From NCBI GenBank assembly GCA_013396995.1, contig VWZP01001440.1, positions 3,304,740 through 3,368,739 on the forward strand: a DNA stretch of 64,000 nucleotides, read 5' to 3'. The notes beneath the pieces were generated by a model. It worked only from the letters and a program-made list of their open reading frames with translations, did no database searches and had not been told where the DNA came from. Position numbers and translations under genes: made by a program. Origin of the DNA: Dicaeum eximium. Lineage: Eukaryota > Chordata > Aves > Passeriformes > Dicaeidae. Positions 37,701 through 49,703 of this stretch are shown here, piece after piece; within the stretch, counting starts at the first letter, position 1; every line of letters begins with the position of its first letter.

Positions 37701-40700
37701 ATCTGAAGATGAGCTTGTGAATGGTAAATAAAGAGGCCAGGGCCCAGTTTGCTGAGCATCTGGCCTAGATCCTCAGCTGATGTATATAATTTATATTTTG
37801 AACCTCATCACACCAACAGCAGATTGTGTTCCTGAACAGTAAATATTGACTGCTATGAGGCCCTCTTGAGCTTCAACAAACCATTCTTTTATATTCTAGT
37901 TATTTTCCCAGATTAAGACCAGATAAGCAAATTAAAGCATGTCACAGCAAGATAGGCCAACATAGCAGGGTTTTGAAGCTGTGTGTTTTGATTCTTGCTA
38001 GAAAGAAAGTATATCACTGATGCTGTACCTTAACCAGGTCATAATGCAGTTTCCCCAAATTATTTACTCCTTTTTTAAAACAATAAAGGTGCTGCTAATT
38101 GGACCATAACACACAGCACATTTCTGAATAGTGTGGTAAATAAGCAGACCTTTAGGAATGAGGGGTAACCAAAGACCTGATAGAGACACAGCTCTGAAGA
38201 CCTTAATTAGCTGAAACAGTCCCTGACCTTCACTTCACTTTGTCCAAGTAGAGCCTCCAAGACAGGCTGTAACACATTTATCCAATAAACTTGTCACACG
38301 AGAAGGGCTGTGCAGCAGTGCTTGGTTGGGCCTGCCTGCACTGAGAGGTAAGAGGATCTCAGGTTGTTTACTAGAAGGTGTTGCACAATGCACAAGTTAA
38401 AACCAGGCTGGCAGGCTCTGTGGGAGCCACACTGCATAGCAATTCCCCAGCTGCATGGGTCAAAGGCTTGCATAACAACAAGAAAAGTAATGTGTATCTG
38501 TGATATTATTGGAAGAAGCTTCATTAAAAATATCATCTAGTGTAATTTTCCAGCTCAGCATGCGATTTTGAATTTCTAAAATATAAAGAGAAAAAAGGAC
38601 TAGCTCATTGTATTGACATATATTGTTTGGTTAATTTTAGATTTTGTAGCACTCTCAGTAAACCGTTTCACACGTTTAGGTAATTTCTTGATACAGTTGC
38701 ATATAAGTAATAATGCCAGGAAACACAAAATTGCTTTATCCCTCTTTCATGCACTGCCAAGTAAGAAGATCTGATGAAGTCAGAGCAGTTACTCCAGTGT
38801 GAAATGCACGAGTCTCACCCTCACACCACACAGAGCGATGCTGTCACTGTTCCGTTTTAAACGTGCTATTCTGCGCTGAGTCTTCAAATTTATGTTATTT
38901 GACTCAATAAATGTTTGATGGTCTCAGTGTAGCATCTAGTGGAGAAAGGGTAAATAACAGAAAAATGCAAAGCAGAACAGTGCCATTAACCCTGGTGCAC
39001 AGTGGGGATGAAAGTGTCCCTTTTTGGGGAGGGGGAATACTGGGAATACTCCCTCAAATCATTCAGTGGAACACTTCGAGGATTTCTGCAAAGTGGCTGC
39101 AGTTAACTGGGTACAGTGCAAGGCTTCTAATCCAGGCAGAGCAGGATGGTATCACTGGCCTGAATTCAGCTCAGGACAGTCTCTGTGTCTGAGGTACACA
39201 ATTGCTATCAAGGCAAATTGTCCTTTAGAAACTTCTCTACTTAGTTTAAATTTGCTTTTGCTGCAGCAATAATGTTTCTGTCCTGGCTTAGTCAGTTTTG
39301 TGTTTTTTGAGCTCATGCTAATACTGTCTCCAATTAAACTACAGAGCCAGAGCTGCTGTTCCCCAGATTTTGTCCTGACTTAGCCTTTGCACAACCCAAA
39401 CAATGTCAGTGTTGCTGCAGCAGCTGGTCACACTGGAAACACCACAGCCAGATCTGGCTCACGGGGGACTTGGCTCAGGACTGCTCCAGGACCCGTGGTG
39501 CAGCCAGACCTTGCAGGGCTCAGGGAAGTTGTGAATGCACAAGCAAAGCAGGAATTGTTCCCACTGCCTTTGCATATTTAATCTGGGATTCAAGGGCTTA
39601 GCTTTCGAGACATACCAAATCTCAGCAGGTCCTGAAAAATGGGGTCCTTTGTGTGATTATTTAACAGCAGCAAAAAAAGCTTAATGTAACATTTTTAATA
39701 TAATTTTTTCTGAATGTCATTATTATATCCTGTTTATAAACAAATTAGAATAGCATATCCATGGTAAAACAGAAGAAAGCTTAGTTTTCAATAACTGTGA
39801 CTTTAACAAAGTAAAGAATAGAAGGCTTGTTTTGTAATTATTTTCTTTAAACTTTATTGTGACTTTTCAAGTGCAAAATGTCTTTAGTATTTTATGGGGA
39901 GGTGAACAAAGAAGCACAAATCCATACACCAGAGTCTGCCTCTAGGCACAGTTCATAGTGGAGAGTCCTCCACTGTTAGAGGGGGGAGACAGCTATGAAA
40001 TTAATGATGGGTTTGTAGAGCCAGTTCCTCATGATATGGCATGGAAATGTTCTGCCTTGGGCAGGAATACAAAGTAGAGGGTATGTCCCTCATTAACAGT
40101 ACCTCTAGAGAACACTGATTAATCCAAAATTATCTGAGATACAATTTCTTTGCAATTCATGAGGCCTCTGTATGTTGCCACATACGTGTAGCAAGCAATT
40201 ACAGAAGAATCTGCATTAGCCTTGTGGCACTAACCAATAGGCAGCAGACTCAAGGTTCCCTATTCTGTATTTGTCCTTACTAAATCTTGGAAGCAAGATA
40301 GATCAGATCTGCTCACTCCTTGATCCACATTAGCACACTGGAAGGTGTAAAGTAGGGGGGATTCCTGTTTTTGTACCTTGGTGCAAAGAGTAGAGCTGAT
40401 AGTGCTGCCTTCAAGCAGTGGGACTGCCCAGTTGTCTTCCAAAATGCCTCCCAAGTCATCTCCTAAAGTGTCTTTCAGCTCTGTCCTAATCTCAGTCCAA
40501 CCCCTCACTACTTGATGTTTTCCTATTCCTCTGAGCTGCTGGGGATCCTGTCCGGTGATCCCAGAAAAAGTTCACTGCAATGAGGGTAACTATCCTGGTT
40601 TTTGATACTTAAGAAAGGGCAGCAGACATCACCAAAAAACCCTTCTCACTGCAGTCCAGTGACTGCTGAGCTGGAGCTGGAGGGAAAGAACTCCAGATTT

Positions 40701-43665
40701 TTACCTTTTTACCTTTGCAGAGAGGAATGCAAGCACACTTTCTACTGTCTTAAAGGTGAGTTGGGAGTATCAGTAACAACAACACTGGTACAGCCAAGCA
40801 TTCAAAAAATAGTTTGTTTCCAAGATTGTGATATAATATAGGTGCATTTTAATTTTCATTCTATTGTTCTTTGGGTCTTTTCTGACTTTTTCAACTTTCA
40901 TGTTTCCAAGTCCCCCACAACTATTATGAGTAGAAACATTTTTTTCACTCATCATCAGTACCATGGCTGTTGGTAACGCTGGGACACGAAAGCCAAGATT
41001 CTTAGATAACAAGCAAATTTTACAAGCTGTGGGTAACATTAGAGACCTGCTATAGATCAGATAAATGCCACATTCAATGTGCAACTAAATGCTAGTCTTG
41101 GTGGTGGTGTCACCAGAGCCATGAAGCACTGACAGATCCTGTCCTCCATGTGTGGTCCCTTTGGGCTTGGCTAAGGAAGGTGCAGGTAGAGCAGTGGTGT
41201 AAGAGCAATACTTTGCTTTGTTGGTTTCAGTGTTGTCAGCCCATAGCTGGCTGCCAACTCACCCTTACTGGTATCTCTCTTCTGTTCCCTGGAAACCCAG
41301 AAGCCAATTTTGTGTCTGTGAAAGCATCTTTCCAGGGCTCTATTCACCAAATGACAAATAGTGTGAAAACTCCTGCTGGCTCTCTGGTCCTCTTGTCTTT
41401 GCTGAAAGTTTTGGATGTCATCTGGTACACTCCATCCATACTATTTTTAGGATACAAATATTTTTTAAATAAAAAGGAACATATACAACATTTTGCATTC
41501 TTGATATTAAAATATTTTTCTGCCCAATTAAAAAATGCAGTAAACTGAATTTTCTGTAAATGTTGATGCTTTTTATTATAATTAGTCTGGCTAATTTCTA
41601 CATGATCAGCCCAAGCTTTCTAAATTTTTTTCTGCTTATGACCACGAACTTTGGAACCACTTCAGGAAGCCAGAAAGTGAATATTCTATAAATCAAAAAT
41701 GCAGAACAGGTTGTACAGTTCCTGGAAGAACTTAACCGGTCAAAAAATCTGTCTTGGCAATTTTTTTGCACGAGGCCAGAATGTGGGTGTACCAGGAAGT
41801 ATTTTGAACATATGTTTTGTTTAGCTGAGTTGCTGCTGTGCCATCTTTTTCTTTTTCTTAGGACAGGCCAAATTTGGCAGTTTTCTGTACCACACTCTAA
41901 TTCAAGGCCAGAGCAAACCAAAACAGTCAATAAATGCTCTTTTATTTTTCTCTGCAGAGATATTTGTAAAGTGTAAATGTAAAGAACACTTAGTTTGGAA
42001 ACATGTTACACTGCAATGGAGAGAGCCATTTTCAGGACTGGGGTTGCATTTCTGGCTGTGTTTTACCAGCAGGGGAAAAGCCCTGCACTGCTGCTGGCTG
42101 TTGGCAGACAATGCCAACCTCAAAACCGCAACTGTGAAACTGCGGCGCAGGGAGAGGTGACGCTCGGTCTCCGCTGTGTCTCACACGAGTGAGGAGTTCT
42201 GTGCAAACTTTTTTTATAAAGAAGCCTGGGAAAGGCTGAAGTAACCAAGCACTACAGTATTTTTTTTTTAAATCTGCAGGGAAAAAAAAGGGAAGGGATG
42301 ACAGAGAGGCCATTTTCTCCTCTCTTCTATATATACTGGTATTTTTCAAAAGGTTTCCTGATGTTCTACTGGAAACAGGCCTGAAATATGAAAGTGCCCA
42401 TCTGAAAGTGCGAGCTTATCCAGTGTTTGTCTTGTAGATCAAAGAAGCAGAACCAACTCAAGCAACTTCTTTACCAATGTACAGTGTGTAGTGCTTACCT
42501 ACACAAGCTGCTGTCACCTTAAGGGAATAAAGTGCTGTGCCTTTCACTCAGGGATCTTAGCAACAGAAATGTAAATATCATTGAGTACAAACCCAGCAAC
42601 CTGTGCACTTACATCATTCTTATTAGAACCAGTGCTATCTGACTTTCAGCTTTGAAAGAAAACTGTCTTCTTTCCTGATAGTTACCTACAATTCAGTCAA
42701 ATACAGGTCAAGCTAAAGTTAGGGGAAAATATAATAAAGCCTGTGGAGGTGAAACCTGTATGTGTGAGCTGCTAATTTCAAATATTACTCCAATTGTTTT
42801 TATCACTGTAGAAAGAAATCAATAGAATTGAACTAATTCCTCCCAAATGGAGCCCACTTATACTCTGCTTTTTGCATGTATCTTTCTCTCCTCCCAAATA
42901 TTCCAGAAATTTTCTGAAAAGTTCCAAATCCAGAAGGCTTTAGTGGCAGATGTTAGTGGTAGGTTGCTTAATGATGGACTTAGGAAAAAAAACTATTTTA
43001 AAACATGCAACACAGCTCAAACCAAAGTTACAGGCCTGTTGCAGAAATTACTGGGTGAGGTTCTTTGGGCTAAGTCAAAATGAAGGTCTAACTAAACTGT
43101 CATTTTTAGCTTTGTATCTATGCAACTGGTTTGCTAAATTAAGATTACTGGATCTCATCTCAAAATGTTGATTAAATACCTTTTACAGTTCTAAAAATGT
43201 TCATTAGATGTTTCATTGATTTAAATGTTTTACTGGGATTCCTCAGGGTCAGTCCCAACAGGATATGACAGGAAGCAAGAGGTCTGAGGTGGGGACATCT
43301 TTCAACTGTAATGTGAGAAAGGCTGACCCGAGTCACACCGAAGGTCCAGGTAACCTGGTGCCCTGCAGTTCCCTACAGCGGACATAAGGACAGAACAGTT
43401 ACAGCTTCATTTCTCCTCCTATTTACCAGTTCAATCTCTGACAATCTAAGGACATTTCTCTGCAAAGCAGCCTGTTTTTCTGTAAATTTGTCTAGGAACT
43501 TCTTGCAGCCCTAAGTATTTTTGGCATCTAAAAGATCTCATGATGATGAATTATCCAAATTAAGCAGATGTTGTTTAAATAGTACTTCCTTGTGCTTGTT
43601 TTAGACTTCCATTTGAAAAAAATATTATTAGATTCATTGTTGTTCTTGTAAGAAATGAGTAATTT

Positions 43666-43690
43666 CTTGGTAAGTAAGTAATTTACCAAG
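43666..43690. repeat. 8-bp inverted repeat (CTTGGTAA/TTACCAAG)
   Basis: CTTGGTAA at 43666-43673 is mirrored by TTACCAAG at 43683-43690, with GTAAGTAAT in the spacer. Related TTTGGTAAG follows at about 43700. It is a short local repeat of unknown significance. Confidence 0.65.
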
Positions 43691-46600
43691 TAAATTATTT
43701 GGTAAGGAAGTTCACCCTTCCCATGTCAGACTTGATTTTTGATACCTGTATTACATCTCCTGTTTCTCATCTATTTTCTAAGTAGTTCCAGAGTAATTGA
43801 TGTGCCTTAGAAGGTATTCAGTCTTTCTGATCAGTCTGGTCACTCTTTTTCCTGTTTTTTTTTATGTTTTTCCAATGCTTAAGATGATACCATGTGTCAA
43901 GACACTATAAGCAGAATTTTGTCTTGTATTAAAGGAAAGAACATGATTCCTGAAGATTTATACCACAGCCTTGTATTTTATTGTTCCTTTTTCATTCTCT
44001 TCTGTCCTTATCAGTCCTAACTGCCTCTCTGAGCACTGAGATAACTTCAGAAAACTATCCATAGTGACTTTAAAATACCTTTGCTAACTGGTATTAACTA
44101 ATTAAAGCCTACTATGTTGCACAAGTAGATATTTTTTTGTTTTCCTTTCATTGACGTGATCATTGCATTTTAGCTGCTATTTTATCACCTACTCCATCTT
44201 TATCATGATGTTTTTTCTTTTGGCTACTTTATGTCAGCAGTTTTGGTTTTGATTTTCCTGAATAATTGTGAATCCCTAGAAAACACTGTCCAATCCTGTT
44301 TCGCTTACCACTTGTGAACATGTTGTAGAGCTCAGGTGCATTTGGAATTTCACTGGTTACTCCCTTTGTGATCACTTACCCATCCATCTTCCCTTTGAAG
44401 CAGTTACCAATCACAAAGAGAGCTCACCTCCTGGGCTTTGTAAAAATGTTTGGGGAAATCTTTACACGTGATTGCTTTATGCAGGCTGCATGTTAAATGT
44501 TCTTCACATCATGCCCATAGCTCCTTTATCGGTCAGACTGGGAAGATACCCCAACATGCTCTGTCTCCCCAGGTGCCACACATTTGGGTTTTCTTCCTGT
44601 GGCAATTAGACTGAGAGTAAAAGCAAGCTGGAGGAGGAGAGGAGGTAGAAGATAGCAGAAGATGCTACAAACTTGGTCTTCCTCCAACAGGAAGTTGATT
44701 ATGGCTGAAGAATGCAGTGTCCCAGTGTTTATACAAAGTCTACATAAGCCAGCTCCTCTTTATCAATATTTGGTGACTTTGCTGACATTTTTAAAGCACT
44801 ACCAAGTTTGCAGTTTCTGCTTCTTCTCATTACATGGTGATGAGCCATGTGTTAGACTGACTGGGTTGTCATTTCTGTTTTCTCTGAAGTCTTGTCTAAA
44901 AATTTCTATTCCTCCAGAGCTGAGTTCACTCCAAACCATAAATTACAAAGCACAGTTAATAGCTTGGTGATTTCAGATCCAAGCTCCTTTTGACCTTGGG
45001 GTGAAAAATACATTGTTCTGGCCAACTTCACAGTCAGGTACTGTACAGTTTACTGACAGACTCCAAAACCACACACACTCAGTTTTGCAAATATGTTTTT
45101 TCTGACCATGCCACTAAAAAAGGTTTTGTTGTGGCAATCACTTCAAATCTGCCACTAAGAACAGTGACAGACAAACAGTACTTAGTTTTCTCGTGTTTTC
45201 CCTGAATGCTTCTGTTACATCTCTGTTACCTCCTAGTTCCTCACATTCTCTGGTAGATCTGTTCTTGATGTGTCTGGGAAAAAAAATTATGCTTCAAAAT
45301 ATTTTTTTACCTGGTTTATTATGGTTTTGTTTGGCAGTTTATGCTACTTGCCAGACTTTATGCTTCTCCTTTTAGACAGAAGCAGAAAATAACAGTATTC
45401 CACGAGTGAATGCATAAGTGGACTTCAGAAAATCACTTGGTTGCTTGCAGTGGTATCTAGAAGTTCAAGACACTTTGATGTGCATTAAAGGCAAAGAAAT
45501 TTGTCAAAGGCTGGCTGGAGAAGAAAAGGACTTGGTGAAATATGGTCCAGAAGCTGTAAGTACTGATGTTTCCATTATCTTTTAGTATCAGTGCATTTCT
45601 GAGCAATATTATTACATATATTTATAAAAGAAATACAGCCAGCCTCCAGACTGGATGATAGCTGCAACAAGCTTATTACCACAGGTTACTATTTCACAGT
45701 ATTCTAACAATTAGCACTGTGGAGCCCTATGGCACCAGGTATTGCACAAACTTAAAGAGAAAGTGAGTCTCTGTCCCAAGCAGGAAAATTCTTCTGTCCC
45801 CATAGCTTGTGACACTGCTGAACACTCATGTTCAGTATTTATGTCAATACTATGCACTATGGAGATATCACCAGTGATCCCAAAGCCATGTTCCAGCACA
45901 AACTTCTCTGCCATTTATGCTGAGCAGTGGCACTTCCCACATGGGATTTGGCCAACTTTAAGGTTGTTCCCTGAGTAATGTGTGTTCTAAGGGCTTTGCT
46001 GAATTTAAACCTTACTTTACAGAAAATGTATCTGCTAGTAAACATAAGTTATGCTTGATCAAGCTTAGCGTTAAGATTAAGCACCTTGTCTCCTCTTTTC
46101 ACAGCTAAACTCCACCTGTGGTGAGAGAAATTTATCTTGAATTGCTTTAATGCAGTGTTTAAGTATGTCTTCTTGGCCACAAAGCAGTTTGCATGTATTT
46201 CAGTGAGAGGCTTAAAATCCCATTCACATTTTTAATATACAGTTTTCTCACCTAAATTAATCACAGCTTGGTTGGCAGGTCTTGCATGAGTAATAAGGTT
46301 GTTGGCACAAACACATACCATGGATCTGTTAGGTAGAGGAGAAGCTTTTGTTTGTTTCTATATTTACACAAGAGGTTTAACTTGTACAAAACAGTTTAAG
46401 ATAGTGCTGTTTTACTAGGAGGACATGACAAGCCATGAGATAACATATCCTCCCCAAAATGCATCAACACAGTACAGATAAATCCCCATACACTGGTTTG
46501 AAAATTAAACTCTTGCTATGCAAAATATCTTCGCAAAACACAGCTTTCATTGCTTATGTACACAGGCAGACAGCAGCCAGAAACTTGCTATTATATGAAA

Positions 46601-48193
46601 GAGCCACGCTCTTGAAAGAGGATTGAGCTGAATGCACTTTTTACATGAGAAAGGAATGTGCTTTTTGGACTAAATAGTAACAAAGTGACATTTCAGTTTG
46701 CTTTCTCTCATTCATAATTTTGGGCAGTGATTGCTTGGGGTATATAACATGTAACTCAGAATTCTGCAAAGTAAGTTTTCTGCTGAATTCTGCATTGTAA
46801 GGTCTGAGCACTATCTGCACTCAAATAATAAAGAGTGCAATTTTGCTCCATTGCTGTTGTAAGAGCATGAGCTGGAGAACTTTGTCTCAGTATTTCTTTA
46901 GTGCTCTTGCAATGTAGGCCTGACCTGACGTACTCTGCACATGGTGGGAATCTTCCACGGCCTTGATTTAGGGCTTTGAATCAAGTCTTCTGTAAACAAG
47001 AAAATGCAGAAAAGACAATGTATTGCAAGGAATTAACTTTAGAATATATATATAATATCTGTATGTGTCACCAATTTCGTGTTAGATCAGCAAAACAAAT
47101 CCCTTTGTAACAGTGCAAGGTTACATTTGCCAAAATGATGTTGTGTAGTGCTACAGTCACCACATTGAGCGGTTTGGGTTGCTCCTCCACCACGCTGTTG
47201 TGAGTAATGTATTAATTATTGCTCTTCTCAGATTGAACATAACTGTATGTTTAAAACAAATCATGCACAAGAAAATTATATGAAAATGTGAAAGGCAGAA
47301 TTGTAATCTTAAGTGTAAATGGATTGAAATGTATGTGTGCAATTTGTGACTAAATTTGACATGATCTGAAAGAGAATTATCAGGAAACCAAGAGAACTCT
47401 GCAGCCAAGGATGCCTTTAATGCACAGAAGAACATATGCCCTGCTTGAGAGGCTGGCAGCAGCTCACAAATGCAGGATGCAGTTGCTGGATGTCTTTACT
47501 TGCACCACAATCAGTCTGTCACTGTAACTATGGAGCTGTTCAAGAAGAGCTGGAGAAACAGGAATGCAATAAGGAATGGCATTACTGATGCTGTGTGTAT
47601 GATTTTGGGCTTTATGAAATTATCAGTCTACTAATTGTTCAATCCAGGGGAAACATTCACATTTCAAGCTTTGTCATCTTTTAGACTTTTGTTAATAAAA
47701 TGTGATTCTCAGCAATTTTAAACTGTTTTCTACTCATTATCATGAAGGAGTCTATTATTTAAAAGTGCTCCAGAGATTGTGATCTGAAATTTCTGCTTGA
47801 CTGCGTTCCCCAAATTCAGTCTTTTCACCCCTGATTCAACTTATTCCTGAAAGAAGTCATGTGGAATATCCTGTACATCCTCATACTAAGGAAATGGGAG
47901 AGGTTACAAGTCCTTGGATTATTTAGCCCATTAACATGGAGGGGGTACAATTGCTTTATTAAAAGTAATTGGAGGAAAACATTGCTAAGAGGGAAGGACT
48001 ATTAAGCAAAAGAACAAAACTGGCACAAGAACAATTTAAGCTGGAAATGTAGATAATGTTTGCAAACATCAAACGAATGAGATTTTAGAAAGCTTCCTAA
48101 TTAGAAGAGAACATGCAAACTCCTTCACTATTACTCCACATCTTGCTATGGTTAGGAATTTAATTGTGAAATCCAAGAACTCATTCCCAAACA

Positions 48194-48250
48194 TTGGATT
48201 CAGTCATCTTAAGGGTCTTTCCCAGCCTAAATTATTCTATATATTCTATG
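48194..48250 (+). mobile_element. CR1 LINE 3'-end fragment (very short)
   Basis: TTGGATTCAGTCATCTTAAG, then GGGTCTTTCCCAGCCTAAAT and TATTCTATATATTCTATG, reproduce the last ~55 bases of a CR1 element in forward orientation (target form: GACTxGATGATCTT..GGTCCCTTCCAACCxAAATxATTCTATGATTCTATG). The terminal 8-9-bp repeat is present in about two degraded copies. It is the most 3' relic possible, lies on the + strand, and sits about 350 bp upstream of the CpG island. Confidence 0.8.
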
Positions 48251-48530
48251 TGTCTGTTACTGGGCAAAGAGCTTGTTGTGAGAGGTTGTACTTTATTAAG
48301 TGGACATTAAAGACATTTTTAACCAAACCCTTTCATACACAGTGTAAGTAATACATCCAAGGACAGGGTTGTGTTAAACCACGTCTTTGAACGCAAACCT
48401 TCCCGTGGGCCACATGTGAAATGTGCTGCTGGGCCAGGAGCCGCAGCACATGCCATACTCTGGAAAGCTCCGGCAAGGACCTGCAGGCAGGAATGACCCT
48501 TGAGACGTTTGCAGGGTGAGGCTGCGTGGC

Positions 48531-48538
48531 CATGTGAC
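48531..48538 (-). promoter_or_regulatory. E-box GTCACATG (USF/TFE type)
   Basis: Read on the minus strand the sequence is GTCACATG, preceded by TG, giving a TFE/USF-like E-box at the upstream margin of the CpG island. Motif match only; occupancy is unknown. Confidence 0.35.
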
Positions 48539-48697
48539 CAAGACGGAGGGTTACGACATTAAGACGCCCCCACTGCTCCTGTGTAGCTCATTTTTCCCTC
48601 CGAACGGAGCGGGCCAGAAGAGCAGCCTGCGGCTCCCACGGGCACAACCCCCTCAGCAGGACCCGGTCCCACCGGCGAGGCGAACGCGGCGGGACGG

Positions 48698-48722
48698 CAG
48701 CGGGAACCCAGCGGGAACCCAG
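48698..48722. repeat. 11-bp tandem repeat in CpG island
   Basis: CAGCGGGAACC is present twice in tandem (48698-48708 and 48709-48719), followed by a partial third CAG. It is a minor repeat. Confidence 0.8.
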
Positions 48723-48794
48723 CAGAGGCAGCGACCGCCGCTGAGCGCCCCCGCCTCAGCGCACCGCTACGGGCCTGAGTGACGGCTCAGCGGA

Positions 48795-48892
48795 CCAATC
48801 CGTGCTCAGCGCCGCCTGCAGCCATGGTAAGCCCAGCCAATCAGACCGCCAGGTGCACTCTCGGTCCTGCCCCCTCCCTTCCACGGACCAAT
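48795..48892 (+). promoter_or_regulatory. PTPN4: Cluster of three CCAAT boxes
   Basis: CCAAT occurs in the same orientation at 48795-48799, 48837-48841 and 48888-48892, inside GACCAATC, AGCCAATCAG and GACCAATA. The second matches the NF-Y consensus RRCCAATSR well. Spacings of 42 and 51 bases are typical of multiple NF-Y promoters, and NF-Y sites usually lie 60-100 bases before the start site, which would place initiation near 48950-49000 on the + strand. Confidence 0.65.
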
Positions 48893-48977
48893 ACAAAGGA
48901 GAGCACCGCGCCCGACCCCCTTCGGCTCTCGCGAGCTCTCGGGGGCCGCCTCCCGCCCGCCGCCGGGTGACTGCGCG

Positions 48978-48988
48978 GCCGCCATGTT
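48978..48988 (+). promoter_or_regulatory. PTPN4: YY1 motif GCCGCCATGTT
   Basis: GCCGCCATGTT fits the YY1 consensus GCCGCCATNTT exactly. High-scoring YY1 sites cluster just downstream of transcription starts in vertebrate CpG-island promoters. With the three CCAAT boxes 90-180 bases upstream, this supports a start site near 48960-48980 and transcription to the right. An ATG is embedded in the motif but its frame is an unremarkable GC-rich one. Confidence 0.6.
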
Positions 48989-49328
48989 GGTTGCTATGCT
49001 GCCCGCGTGAGGCGGGCGGGAGGGCGGCGATGAGGGGAGGAGGCTGCAGGTCCTCCCCCTCCTCCCCCACGGGCTCTCGCTCGCTCGCCGGCAGGGAAGG
49101 CGCCTCCGCAGCGCCCCGCCGCTCCACCTCCCCCCGGGTCCCCTTTGCCTCCCGGCCGGGGCTGCGCGCGGGGCAGCCGCCGGTCCGTGCGAGGCAGTGC
49201 CGCGACCCGTGAGGGAGAGCCCCGGCCCGTGCGGCCTCTCCGGCCGGTCGCTGTGAGGAGAGGGGGGAAGGAGAGGCCGGACGGTGGGGGTGTCCTCCGC
49301 CTTCCCCCCGGGGCTCCTCCGTCCTCTT

Positions 49329-49365
49329 CTCCCCCAGCTCTTTTCCCCCTCCTCCCCCAGCTCCC
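49329..49365 (-). other. C-rich tract with G-quadruplex potential on the minus strand
   Basis: Four C-runs of three to five bases are spaced by 4-9 bases, and the 12-mer CTCCCCCAGCTC occurs twice (49329-49340 and 49352-49363). The complementary strand therefore has four G-tracts that could form a quadruplex within the presumed PTPN4 leader. This is a structural prediction from base runs only. Confidence 0.5.
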
Positions 49366-49703
49366 TCGGCCCAGTCGCTGCAGTACGATGCGGCGCTCGC
49401 CGCTGCGGCGGGGTGCGGGGCGGCTGCTGTGGCTGCTCCCGAGGCTGCGGCTCGGGCGGGCGCTGCGGGAGGACTGAGGGGGGGTGGCAAGCGGCGCCTC
49501 CGCTCCCGGTCTTGATCCCAATCCCGCGGGGGGTGCGGGCGCTGCGCGTGCCCGAGCGTCTGCGGCGCGCGTGCCCGTGCGCGCGCCCGCGGAGGCGGGT
49601 TGGGGGTCGCGCGGGGCGGCAGCGGCGCGAGCGCGCAGCCCCCGCGCCTCTTCCCTCGGCGCTCCCCGCTCCATCTGGAACCAGGACGTGGATGGTNCGT
49701 AAA

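Larger units (their letters stand above)
18916..48190. other. Intergenic region between TMEM177 and the 49-kb CpG island
   Basis: About 29 kb of AT-rich sequence contains no gene that I can recognise on either strand. The longest open frames (up to about 135 codons, e.g. 36699-37106 and 41150-41548) begin at non-ATG codons or lack any family resemblance and splice context. The region holds a microsatellite, a few small inverted repeats and an AT-rich motif cluster at about 31380-31720. I saw no retroviral, DNA-transposon, tRNA or rRNA signature. Confidence 0.6.
48960..49696 (+). other. PTPN4: Candidate untranslated first exon of PTPN4
   Basis: If transcription starts just before the YY1 site, the GC-rich leader would run to a splice donor near the end of the island. 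A possible junction is at 49696-49703, where a single N obscures GGTNCGTAAAT. The known human gene has a GC-rich 5' UTR and its initiator methionine downstream, which fits the lack of a recognisable FERM-domain start here. Both limits are guesses. An alternative exon ending at 48826 is covered in the findings. Confidence 0.3.
48550..49700 (+). promoter_or_regulatory. PTPN4: CpG-island promoter, probably of PTPN4
   Basis: GC content rises sharply above the surrounding ~40% and CpG is dense (GCGGCCGCC, GCGCGCCCGCGG, GGCGGGCGGG) for more than 1 kb, which is the mark of a vertebrate housekeeping-type promoter. It contains three CCAAT boxes, a YY1 site, GC boxes of the Sp1 type near 49010-49025, and an E-box CATGTGAC at 48531-48538 just upstream. 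Assignment to PTPN4 follows from the mammalian order TMEM177 then PTPN4, same orientation, and from the absence of any other gene. No PTPN4 coding sequence is in the window, so the name is inferred. The promoter may also fire on the minus strand. Confidence 0.62.

Noticed and set aside
41150..41548. 132-codon open frame
   Set aside because: It contains no known domain, its second half is AT-rich low-complexity translation, and the context shows neither promoter nor splice sites.
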